6,511 nt of DNA from Trichodesmium sp. MAG_R04 (GTDB taxonomy: Bacteria > Cyanobacteriota > Cyanobacteriia > Cyanobacteriales > Microcoleaceae): NCBI GenBank assembly GCA_023356515.1, contig JAKQYG010000240.1, positions 1-6,511 of the forward strand, written 5' to 3'. Both the position numbers and the translations under genes were made by a program. The notes beneath the pieces were generated by a model, which worked only from the letters and a program-made list of their open reading frames with translations, was not told the DNA's origin and did no database searches. Of this stretch, positions 1 to 6,025 are shown one piece after another. The stretch's first letter is position 1. The number at the start of each line of letters is the position of its first letter.

Positions 1-399
1 GAAATTATCAAAGCTGATAGGGATTTTTTAATCCCCCTAGCTACAGCTTTGTATGCTTATGGGTTTAACTATCTACAATGTCAATGTGCTTATGATGCTG
101 GACCTGGAGAAGACTTGGTAAGTATGTATCATTTGGTCAAGGTCAGTGATGATGTAGATAAACCAGAAGAAATACGGTTAAAGGTATTTTTGCCCAGAGA
201 CGATCCTAGAGTTCCTTCTGTTTACTGGATTTGGAAGTCAGCAGATTTCCAAGAGCGAGAGTCTTATGATATGTATGGTATTATCTACGAAGGACATCCT
301 AATCTCAAACGAATTTTGATGCCGGAAGACTGGGTAGGTTGGCCATTGCGTAAAGACTATATCTCCCCAGAATTCTACGAATTACAGGATGCCTATTAA
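1..399 (+). CDS. ndhJ: NAD(P)H-quinone oxidoreductase subunit J (NdhJ), 5' end cut off by window
   Basis: Reading frame 1 is open from the first base, giving 132 residues before TAA at 397-399. This is the C-terminal part of the roughly 170-residue NdhJ, the complex I 30-kDa (NuoC/NdhJ) subunit. NdhJ belongs to the peripheral arm of the thylakoid NDH-1 complex, which takes electrons from ferredoxin into plastoquinone for cyclic electron flow, respiration and CO2 uptake. The family signature ERESYDMYG is at visible residues 85-93, followed by GHPNLKRILMPEDW and the usual tail WPLRKDY (114-120). About 40 N-terminal residues lie outside the window. A TTG at 49 could be read as a start, but the upstream codons (EIIKADRDFLIPLATAL) continue the family sequence, so the gene is a 5' partial and does not start there. 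In cyanobacteria ndhJ normally closes an ndhC-ndhK-ndhJ operon, which fits the hairpin found downstream. The product call is firm; the operon is inferred. Confidence 0.97.
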   Translation, partial: EIIKADRDFLIPLATALYAYGFNYLQCQCAYDAGPGEDLVSMYHLVKVSDDVDKPEEIRLKVFLPRDDPRVPSVYWIWKSADFQERESYDMYGIIYEGHPNLKRILMPEDWVGWPLRKDYISPEFYELQDAY

Positions 400-686
400 A
401 ATTTTGGTCAAAATTTTCAAATACGGAGATTTTAACCCAAGAGCAAAAATCTGTTAATGAATTTCCGGTTAAGGCTCCTAGCTGTTTGTAGAGTATTCTA
501 GCATTGAAATGCTAAAAGTTTATAGCTAGTTAAAGTCTAGCTATTTTCTGTCTTCATTCTAAATTCTTCATTACCTTCATGGAACAAAGCCAATATTTAG
601 TATTAAATTTGACAAATTACCTAAATAGAAACCTTTAGAATTCTGAAGAATAAATTAGGCTAAATTTTTCCATTAAAACAAAACAA
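400..686. other. Intergenic region ndhJ to M16 protease gene
   Basis: These 287 bp are AT-rich and contain the two hairpins at 499-544 and an exact TTGACA at 609-614 that could be a -35 box. The best -10 candidate, TAGAAT at 636-641, is 21 bp away, which is too far for a standard promoter, so I do not call one. The protease start has no recognisable ribosome binding site. No convincing gene is present; the longest ATG reading frames are 14 and 19 codons long (457-501 and 579-638) without Shine-Dalgarno signals. Confidence 0.6.
522..548 (+). terminator. Probable terminator hairpin after ndhJ
   Basis: ATAGCTAG (522-529) and CTAGCTAT (537-544) form a perfect 8-bp stem around a 7-nt loop and run straight into a short T-rich tail (TTTTCTG, counting stem bases). 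A second, smaller hairpin with 6-bp arms, TAGCAT/ATGCTA (499-504 and 509-514), lies just upstream. The position, 120 bp past the ndhJ stop and before the next gene, suits intrinsic termination. The stem is AT-rich and the U-run short, so it may be weak. Confidence 0.45.
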
Positions 687-1952
687 TTGTCTATAATAGT
701 ATCTCAATTTCCAGCTCGTATACTCAAGCTGGATAATGGTCTAACAGTTATTCATCAGTATATTTCAGCCACTCCTGTAGTGGTAGTAGATGTGTGGGTC
801 AAGGCTGGTGCTAGGCAAGAACCAGATAGCTGGTCAGGTATGGCTCATTTTCTTGAACATATGATTTTTAAGGGAACAAAAAAATTAGGTCCTGGCATAT
901 TTGATCAAATAATTGAAAACCGTGGTGGAATATCAAATGCAGCTACTAGTCATGACTATGCTCATTTTTTTATTACTACTGCAGCTGAATATATAGAAGA
1001 AATAGTTCCTGCACTAGCAGAATTATTATTGCAAGCTTCCATACCAGCATCAGAGTTTGTCACAGAACGAGAAGTTGTAGTAGAAGAAATCCGCCAATCA
1101 CAAGATTGTCCAGATAACTTAGGTTTTCAAGCATTAATGGAAAATGTTTACCAAGATCATCCCTATGGGCGTTCAGTAATGGGTAAGGAAGCATTGCTAA
1201 GAGAGCGGGAAGTAGATGAAATGCGTTGTTTTCATCGTTATCACTATCAACCAGAAAATATGGCAGTCGTAATTGTTGGGGGAGTGGAGCAAACACAAGT
1301 CATAGAATTAGTTAGTAAGGCATTTGAACAATTTTCGGAAAAATGTTGTGATTGTCCGCAAGTAGAAATCAAGGCAGAAGCATTGATAACTGAAGTTCGT
1401 CGTCAGGAAATACATTTGCTAAGATTAGAACAAGGTCGGTTGACAATGGCTTGGATAGGACCAGGAGTAGAAAAATTGGATGATACTTATGGTTTAGATT
1501 TGTTGTCAGTGCTTTTGGCAGAGGGTAGAAGTTCGAGATTAGTCAGAGAATTGCGAGAAGATTTAGGTTTGGTACAAGGAATTGGCAGTGATTTTTTCCT
1601 ACAGCAAGATTCAAGTTTGTTTACGATTAGTGCTATACTAGATCCAAAGGATATTCCAGAAGTAGAAGCTAGGATTTGCGATCACCTTCATAATTTATTG
1701 AAGTTGAAGGTTTCTGAGGTAGAATTAGCTCGGTGTAAACGTTTATTATGTAATGATTATGCTTTTGCTACCGAAAGTCCGGGACAGCTAGCAGGTCTTT
1801 ATGGCTATTACTTTACTATAGCAAATCCAGAGGTTGTAGTAACTTATCCCCAAAAAATAGCCAAGTTTCAACCAAAAGAATTACTTAATTTAGCTGAAAA
1901 ATATCTATCTCCAAATCGCTATGCAGCAACAATTTTGATACCTAGTGTTTAG
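687..1952 (+). CDS. M16 family zinc metallopeptidase (HxxEH subunit type)
   Basis: This 421-residue protein is an M16B peptidase, related to mitochondrial processing peptidase beta and PqqL-type enzymes. The zinc motif HFLEH is at residues 54-58 (ligands H54, H58; catalytic base E57). The distal glutamates E127 and E134 lie in TEREVVVEEIRQ, where E134 should be the third zinc ligand. A second M16 domain covers about 190-390 and includes GRSSRLVRELREDLGL (280-295). Length matches bacterial M16B proteins. In the R/Y motif, RExxGLxY, the arginine (R290) is present but the tyrosine is Q297, so a partner subunit may supply it; none is adjacent here. There is no signal peptide or membrane segment, so the protein is probably cytoplasmic. 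An in-frame stop at 651-653 and the absence of any ATG or GTG before M52 make TTG 687 the best start. ATT at 672 or 654 are poorer options. No Shine-Dalgarno is visible. The substrate is unknown. Confidence 0.95.
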   Translation: MSIIVSQFPARILKLDNGLTVIHQYISATPVVVVDVWVKAGARQEPDSWSGMAHFLEHMIFKGTKKLGPGIFDQIIENRGGISNAATSHDYAHFFITTAAEYIEEIVPALAELLLQASIPASEFVTEREVVVEEIRQSQDCPDNLGFQALMENVYQDHPYGRSVMGKEALLREREVDEMRCFHRYHYQPENMAVVIVGGVEQTQVIELVSKAFEQFSEKCCDCPQVEIKAEALITEVRRQEIHLLRLEQGRLTMAWIGPGVEKLDDTYGLDLLSVLLAEGRSSRLVRELREDLGLVQGIGSDFFLQQDSSLFTISAILDPKDIPEVEARICDHLHNLLKLKVSEVELARCKRLLCNDYAFATESPGQLAGLYGYYFTIANPEVVVTYPQKIAKFQPKELLNLAEKYLSPNRYAATILIPSV

Positions 1953-2012
1953 TTGCAAAACCTAATATATTTATTTGGCTAACTTATTTCTACTGTATGT
2001 TTGCTTTTCTTC

Positions 2013-2031
2013 TTAGCCTAAGTTAGGCTAA
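2013..2031. terminator. Hairpin between convergent genes, possible bidirectional terminator
   Basis: TTAGCCTA (2013-2020) and TAGGCTAA (2024-2031) are a perfect 8-bp inverted repeat with a 3-nt loop. It sits in the 121-bp gap between the stops of the protease gene (1952) and the oppositely oriented flavoprotein gene (2074), the expected place for a shared terminator. Neither side has a good U-tract, so termination is inferred from position. A smaller AT-rich hairpin, ATATAG/CTATAT (2055-2060 and 2068-2073), directly follows the flavoprotein stop. Confidence 0.4.
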
Positions 2032-2073
2032 AATTCCCTAAGATGTCCATGATTATATAGCTAGATTCTATAT

Positions 2074-3582
2074 TCAGAGCTGGCTCAAAAGCTTCAAATA
2101 GTTCAAAGAAACCAAAGTATTCGCACAAATGACTCCAGAAGCAGCAACCGCCGGCACACCAATACCAGGCATTGTACTATCGCCCACCCGATACAAACCA
2201 GGGATGGGAGTTTGAGGCCCAGGAAAACTACCTTTACCAGCCACAATAGCTGGTCCATAAGTACCTTGATAACGGCGCAAAAAGCGAGAATGAGTTAGAG
2301 GAGTACCAATTAACTCCAGAGTTATACGTTGGCGAATATCAGGAATTACCCTTTCCAAAGCTAAAAACAAAGACTCTGCTTTTTCCCGTTTCCGTTGCGA
2401 ATAAGATTCATCTTTTTGCCAACCATAAAAAGACTCCAAAGTATAAGCATGAACAACATGATGACCAGAAGGAGCTAAAGTAGAATCCCAAACCGAAGGA
2501 ATAGAAATCATACAAGTATTGCCGGGAACGGAAATATCAATATCTCCATTCAGAACAACCACATGATGTCCAGTCATACCCTCTAAGCCATTAGAACGAA
2601 TACCCAAATGTAAGTGCATAAAGCTTTCCACCGCAGGAGTCGCCAAAGCAGATTTACGGAAAGAAGTAGGTAAATCTTCAGGTCTCAATAACTGAGTATA
2701 GGTATCCCAAATCGTAGCATTGGAAATAACAATAGGAGCTTTTATGACCTCATCTTCTCTCAAGCGAACCCCCACAACTCTACCAGATTCTATCAATATT
2801 TGTTCTACATGAGCATTTAAACGTAATTGACCACCCCAACGTTTTAAACCTTTGACTAAAGCATCAACTATTGCACTACTACCACCTATAGGATATTCAA
2901 TCACCGAGTTAGAACGTTCCCCAAACATAAACGCAACTTCTGGGGCTACAGTACCATAAGCCTTCAACCCAGACAGAAGAAAACATTCCAAGTCAATTAA
3001 ACGGCGTACCCAAGGGTCTTTTACCCATTTATCCATAATTTGTCCAACAGAGCCTCCTATATCCCCCAGGGAAGGCAACATTTTTAGTAAGGATAATCCA
3101 TATTTTCCTAATAAAATTGGTATTAACCAAAAATCCGCTCTTAAAGCTATGGGCGGAATTTCTTTGAGCCCAGCATATAACCGTAAAAGATTATCTTGAA
3201 AAAGTTTTAATTCCTTAGCACCTTGAGTAGTAAACTTAGCAACCGCTTCGAGATAAGATGCCCCATCAGCATAGACAGGTAAACTACCTTCAGGAAAATG
3301 GTAATGTCCAAGAGGGTCATAGACAAATGTTTCAATAGATTCGCCCAAAATGTTGAAAACTTTTTGCAAAGGATTAAGGCTATTATGGTCAGCTAACCCA
3401 CAATAAAAAGATGGACCGGAATCAAAATGGAAGCCTTGACGGGAGAAAGAGTGAGCTGCTCCTCCAGGAATACTGTGGCTTTCACAAATTACTACCTTTT
3501 TGTCATAGTAGGCGAGCATTGCTCCGGCAACTAGACCTCCAATACCACTGCCAATTACAATCACATCTTTTTTATCTACCAT
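2074..3582 (-). CDS. CrtISO/phytoene-desaturase-superfamily FAD-dependent oxidoreductase
   Basis: This 502-residue flavoprotein opens with a Rossmann dinucleotide-binding site: GSGIGG gives GxGxxG at G11, G13 and G16, E34 ends the second strand to bind the ribose, and PGG follows at 39-41. The C-terminal FAD motif GLYRVGDSTMPGIG is at 462-475. The whole layout is that of the CrtI/CrtISO (CrtH) family, whose members desaturate or isomerise carotenoids, or saturate retinol. The length is close to that of CrtH, but many cyanobacteria carry several such paralogues. Stretches such as FDSGPSFYCGL at about 53-63 differ from CrtH as I remember it, so I assign the superfamily and not the crtH gene. 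The substrate is therefore open, with a carotenoid or another hydrophobic polyene as the family expectation. ATG at 3582 is a good start because the Rossmann strand begins five residues later. The gene stands alone, convergent to the protease gene, with two dyads just upstream. Confidence 0.9.
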   Translation of the reverse strand: MVDKKDVIVIGSGIGGLVAGAMLAYYDKKVVICESHSIPGGAAHSFSRQGFHFDSGPSFYCGLADHNSLNPLQKVFNILGESIETFVYDPLGHYHFPEGSLPVYADGASYLEAVAKFTTQGAKELKLFQDNLLRLYAGLKEIPPIALRADFWLIPILLGKYGLSLLKMLPSLGDIGGSVGQIMDKWVKDPWVRRLIDLECFLLSGLKAYGTVAPEVAFMFGERSNSVIEYPIGGSSAIVDALVKGLKRWGGQLRLNAHVEQILIESGRVVGVRLREDEVIKAPIVISNATIWDTYTQLLRPEDLPTSFRKSALATPAVESFMHLHLGIRSNGLEGMTGHHVVVLNGDIDISVPGNTCMISIPSVWDSTLAPSGHHVVHAYTLESFYGWQKDESYSQRKREKAESLFLALERVIPDIRQRITLELIGTPLTHSRFLRRYQGTYGPAIVAGKGSFPGPQTPIPGLYRVGDSTMPGIGVPAVAASGVICANTLVSLNYLKLLSQL

Positions 3583-3584
3583 AT

Positions 3585-3596
3585 AAAAACGTTTTT
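3585..3596. repeat. 12-bp palindrome abutting the flavoprotein start codon
   Basis: AAAAACGTTTTT is a perfect palindrome two bases upstream of the minus-strand ATG at 3582. It occupies the place where a Shine-Dalgarno would be and none is visible. It could be a regulator site or a small hairpin affecting initiation; in such AT-rich DNA, chance is also possible. Confidence 0.35.
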
Positions 3597-3623
3597 GATA
3601 ATAGTATTTACAATTATTATTTT

Positions 3624-3639
3624 GAAGTTAATCAACTTC
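3624..3639. promoter_or_regulatory. Operator-like inverted repeat upstream of flavoprotein gene
   Basis: GAAGTT (3624-3629) and AACTTC (3634-3639) are perfect 6-bp arms with a 4-bp spacer, centred about 50 bp upstream of the minus-strand start codon. Size and spacing fit a dimeric repressor or activator site overlapping the promoter. No regulator can be named from the sequence. Confidence 0.3.
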
Positions 3640-3673
3640 GGTTGTAGCAAAGGAAATTAGTAAACATTGAGCA

Positions 3674-3687
3674 GTCAGTTGTTAGTT
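3674..3687. repeat. Two-unit heptamer repeat
   Basis: GTCAGTT and GTTAGTT are adjacent 7-bp units differing at one base. Short tandem heptamers of this type are frequent in filamentous cyanobacterial intergenic DNA. With only two units this is at most a remnant. Confidence 0.35.
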
Positions 3688-3820
3688 ATTCCTTTTGAAC
3701 TTAAAGTATATATCAATTTACACCCTATCTTTAAGGAGCGGCGGAGTCTTGTTGCTGAGAGTTGACAGCTAATAATCCAATACTCATTTAAAGTGCATAT
3801 TAATAAGCTAGAATTTCTAA

Positions 3821-3887
3821 TTTATAAGGTTTTTCTCTGGTCGAGGCATATAGCAGTAAGTTGTTTAAATGCACAAAACCTTATAAA
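3821..3887. repeat. 67-bp element with perfect 13-bp inverted ends (MITE-like or hairpin)
   Basis: TTTATAAGGTTTT (3821-3833) is the exact reverse complement of AAAACCTTATAAA (3875-3887), with 41 bp between. Perfect 13-bp terminal inverted repeats on a short non-coding segment suit a miniature inverted-repeat element, an insertion-sequence end remnant or a structured RNA. I see no clear target-site duplication. A smaller pair, GTGCAT (3793-3798) and ATGCAC (3869-3874), interleaves with it. Confidence 0.5.
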
Positions 3888-3931
3888 AATCTTATTTGAT
3901 TCGTGCAATAAATAGGCTGCTTTAAAACAGG

Positions 3932-3945
3932 AGGCAGAAGGCAAA
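3932..3945. repeat. Two-unit AGGCARA heptamer repeat
   Basis: AGGCAGA followed directly by AGGCAAA forms a two-unit heptamer differing at one base. GGCAGAAGGCA-type purine-rich tandem repeats are typical of cyanobacterial intergenic regions. It is a minor remnant with no inferred function. Confidence 0.35.
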
Positions 3946-4039
3946 ATTAGTAGGGGTTGAAGCCATGTTTCAAGAAGTCCAGCAGATTTTACAAATGATT
4001 TAGGATTACTATAGCTGAATGCTTACCAAAGTTCTACCA

Positions 4040-4068
4040 TTTATAATAGCTTTATTATGGTTTATAAT
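4040..4068 (+). promoter_or_regulatory. Candidate promoter for the 4202 gene
   Basis: TATAAT at 4063-4068 matches the -10 consensus exactly. TTTATA at 4040-4045 matches four of six -35 positions, with 17 bp between them. Initiation would fall near 4075 and leave a leader of about 127 nt. Other AT-rich -10-like boxes (4042-4047, 4164-4169) exist in this region, so the exact promoter is uncertain. Confidence 0.35.
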
Positions 4069-4114
4069 CAGGAGTAAATCAAAGACAGCAAGTAAAGTAA
4101 TATTTTGGGCTAAA

Positions 4115-4130
4115 ACTGATAACTATCAGT
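4115..4130. promoter_or_regulatory. Compact dyad upstream of the 4202 gene
   Basis: ACTGATA (4115-4121) and TATCAGT (4124-4130) are perfect 7-bp arms separated by two bases, ending 71 bp before the start codon. It could be an operator or, if transcribed from the candidate promoter upstream, a tight leader hairpin. There is no T-run directly after it, so an attenuator is unlikely. Confidence 0.35.
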
Positions 4131-4201
4131 AGATATCCTTAAACATTCAATAATTATAAAAGGTATAAAAACATTTTACAGGTTATTCGGAAATAAAAGT
4201 T

Positions 4202-5893
4202 ATGGAATCATTTTCAATTATAGATAGAATAGTTAAAGAATTAGAAGAAGATGCAGATTCAACTAGGATTAAGAAAATAATTTATTATACTTGTGAACGT
4301 AAATGGGAGAATGATGAAAACAAATTAGAAGAAATTAATTTGAAGGAATTAATAGAAGAGTTATACGCTAAAATGGCGAATATAGAAACTTTAGATAATC
4401 TATTGTCTCGAGTAGTTTCTAAGGTTAATAAAAAAACAGAATATGCTTTATTAACAAATAAAATTTTGAACAGTGTGAGCAAACTATATCCTCAAGAAGA
4501 AGATATGACAGTTATGGAATATACTCAAGACTGGAGTTTTGTTGGTTCAGATGGGCAAACTGTTTTAAAAGAGCAATTAGTAGCAGAAGAATCATCCCCG
4601 AGAAACCCTGGAAAATTATTTCATGTCCGAGAAAAAATTATCCAGGGTACTAATCCATTAAAGGCAAAAATTTTGATTTTTTCGACCGTAGAACGTCAAT
4701 TTGATTTTGGTGACAGGAATTGGTTATTACTGAAAACAAAAAACTTAGATAGTTTACTTAGGCAAATCTTCAATTTATGCCCGTCTATGAAAGAGCTGGA
4801 GTCTTCTTTATATAGCATCGCTAATAATTTTGAAGATCCAGATGAATATACCCAAATAGCTAATATAATTATTAGGGCTTTAACCACTTGTTATTTAAAG
4901 GAAATGATAGTTCCTCAAAGTAAAGTAGAAGCTGAAAAATATAAAGAATCAAGCTTAGATAGAAAAAAAACTAATATAGAGACGGATAGTGATTTTAAAA
5001 AAGATGATATGACTCCGGAATATTCCAAACAGTTAGCAACTAGAAACTATGAAAATGAAATTAGGTGCCAAGAAGAAGAGTATATAATTTCCGATGAAGA
5101 ACCTATAAGTTATATAGAAGAAATTATTTATAAAGGCAAAAATAAAATAGAAGAACAAGGAATTGGTGACTTATTAATTAAAAATAAACAAATACCATCT
5201 CCTGTGGCAACAGACTCAAAAAAAGTAACTCTAGTTCAAGATGAAAAAGCTTCTCTAGAAGGGGAAAATATTCTAGATGTTATTAAAGAAAAACTTAAGA
5301 TAGAAGATGAAATATCCATTGTTGTTAATCAAAAAATAGATGTTGTCATGAATGCTATAGAAGTAGAATTTATTGCCTTAGAAAAAACTTTAAATAACCT
5401 TTTACAAAGTCATCCAGAAGAAAAACGTTTATCATTAAAATATACAGCTTTAGGAGATTTGATTAGTAATATACAGGATAAGTATACAAAATATCAAGAA
5501 ATTATCAGGCAATTAGAAATAGAAGAAAGGAAAAAAATTAATTTCAATGATTCTGGCAATACTCTTAATCAGGAATTAGATCCAGAAAAAGAAATCCATG
5601 ATGAAAATCAACAAGAAATCATTCAATTAGCAACTGAAGGAAATCCTAATGCCGTTGCTATGATAATTAATCAATTACTTGGGCAACAAGGCATTAAGGT
5701 CATAGTTCGCAGGAAAAATGATTATCTACATATTGTTCTAGAATCAAAACAAGTTCCCAATCCAGAGATTGTTACTCCAATAGTGGAGCAAAAAATTGCT
5801 AGTTTACAATCAGAATACCTCAAAAATATCAAAATTCATGGGAGACAATTAGGAAATAAATCAATTATTTGGACAAAAACAATTTTATGGTAA
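4202..5893 (+). CDS. Modular hypothetical protein: duplicated helical domain, coiled coil, C-terminal module
   Basis: I cannot assign a function to this 563-residue protein. Residues about 22-96 and 154-231 are diverged copies of one mainly helical domain: from N46/N181 onward they align without gaps at a constant offset of 135, sharing L64/L199, L68/L203, EY at 80-81/215-216, N86/N221, I88/I223 and Y96/Y231. T30, E32 and R33 match T162, E164 and R165 earlier. Residues 240-350 are a charged, low-complexity linker. Residues 356-445 are strongly helical and probably coiled-coil. Residues 471-563 look like a compact alpha/beta module beginning ATEGNPNAVAMIINQLL, which I recall at the C-terminus of many cyanobacterial proteins with varied N-termini. 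No signal peptide, membrane segment or catalytic motif is visible, suggesting a cytoplasmic scaffold or adaptor. ATG 4202 begins the first predicted helix, but no clear Shine-Dalgarno precedes it. The gene is notably AT- and Lys/Glu-rich. Coding status is firm; role unknown. Confidence 0.9.
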   Translation: MESFSIIDRIVKELEEDADSTRIKKIIYYTCERKWENDENKLEEINLKELIEELYAKMANIETLDNLLSRVVSKVNKKTEYALLTNKILNSVSKLYPQEEDMTVMEYTQDWSFVGSDGQTVLKEQLVAEESSPRNPGKLFHVREKIIQGTNPLKAKILIFSTVERQFDFGDRNWLLLKTKNLDSLLRQIFNLCPSMKELESSLYSIANNFEDPDEYTQIANIIIRALTTCYLKEMIVPQSKVEAEKYKESSLDRKKTNIETDSDFKKDDMTPEYSKQLATRNYENEIRCQEEEYIISDEEPISYIEEIIYKGKNKIEEQGIGDLLIKNKQIPSPVATDSKKVTLVQDEKASLEGENILDVIKEKLKIEDEISIVVNQKIDVVMNAIEVEFIALEKTLNNLLQSHPEEKRLSLKYTALGDLISNIQDKYTKYQEIIRQLEIEERKKINFNDSGNTLNQELDPEKEIHDENQQEIIQLATEGNPNAVAMIINQLLGQQGIKVIVRRKNDYLHIVLESKQVPNPEIVTPIVEQKIASLQSEYLKNIKIHGRQLGNKSIIWTKTILW

Positions 5894-5962
5894 ATTCTTC
5901 TGTTTTAGATAGTAGGTAGGGATATTATATACAGTGCTTTCCGTTGTTATGAGGTATATTAA

Positions 5963-5981
5963 GGTGGGCAAGATGCTCGCT
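5963..5981 (+). repeat. Hairpin with G-U pairs between 4202 gene and pentapeptide gene
   Basis: GGTGGGCA (5963-5970), loop AGA, TGCTCGCT (5974-5981) gives an 8-bp stem in the + strand RNA with three G-U wobbles. No T-run follows, so it is a poor terminator. From memory it resembles a widespread cyanobacterial intergenic repeat with an intact GGTGGGCA/TGCCCACC stem, preceded by a segment like ACAGTGCTTTCC...TATGAGGT (here 5932-5956), so it is probably a mutated copy. Confidence 0.4.
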
Positions 5982-6012
5982 ATATGATTTTCACTATACT
6001 TCTACTTAAATA

Positions 6013-6017
6013 AAGGA
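6013..6017 (+). promoter_or_regulatory. Shine-Dalgarno of the pentapeptide gene
   Basis: AAGGA lies 8 nt before ATG 6026, the clearest ribosome binding site in the window. It fixes the start of the pentapeptide gene, whose N-terminus also matches the family. Confidence 0.7.
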
Positions 6018-6025
6018 AAATTATT

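Larger units (their letters stand above)
3583..4201. other. Gene-free 619-bp mosaic intergenic region
   Basis: No reading frame of credible length or with a Shine-Dalgarno lies here on either strand. From left to right it holds the two dyads near the flavoprotein start, heptamer-like repeats at 3674-3687, a 67-bp element with inverted ends at 3821-3887, a second heptamer pair at 3932-3945, and a stretch around 3960-4015 that resembles, from memory, dispersed cyanobacterial intergenic sequence. It ends with a promoter-like segment and a dyad at 4040-4130 ahead of the 4202 gene. The texture is that of accumulated small repeats and not of a decayed gene. Confidence 0.6.

Noticed and set aside
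579..638. 19-codon ATG frame MEQSQYLVLNLTNYLNRNL before the protease gene
   Set aside because: It has no Shine-Dalgarno, and its length is expected by chance in AT-rich DNA.
609..641. TTGACA (609-614) with TAGAAT (636-641) as a protease promoter
   Set aside because: The 21-bp spacing is outside the normal 16-18 bp range, so it is noted in the intergenic entry but not called as a promoter.
655..664. TTAGGCTAAA shared between 655-664 and 2023-2032
   Set aside because: The match is only ten bases of AT-rich sequence and does not extend; chance is sufficient.
1060..1296. 78-codon open frame on the minus strand inside the protease gene
   Set aside because: It lies wholly within the conserved M16 coding sequence, and its translation is low-complexity and Leu-rich with no family resemblance.
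3411..3647. 78-codon + strand open frame over the flavoprotein 5' end
   Set aside because: It is antisense to the Rossmann-fold coding region, and its translation shows no recognisable domain.
3964..4002. 12-codon frame MFQEVQQILQMI
   Set aside because: It is too short, has no ribosome binding site, and is better explained as part of an intergenic repeat fragment.
3583..4201. CRISPR array, tRNA or defence module in the large gap
   Set aside because: There are no regularly spaced direct repeats, no cloverleaf or T-loop consensus and no coding frame, only short dyads and heptamers.
4285..4887. Two minus-strand open frames of 65 and 63 codons (4285-4482, 4696-4887)
   Set aside because: Both are antisense to the duplicated domains of the 4202 gene; their hydrophobic look comes from reading Lys/Glu-rich codons in reverse.
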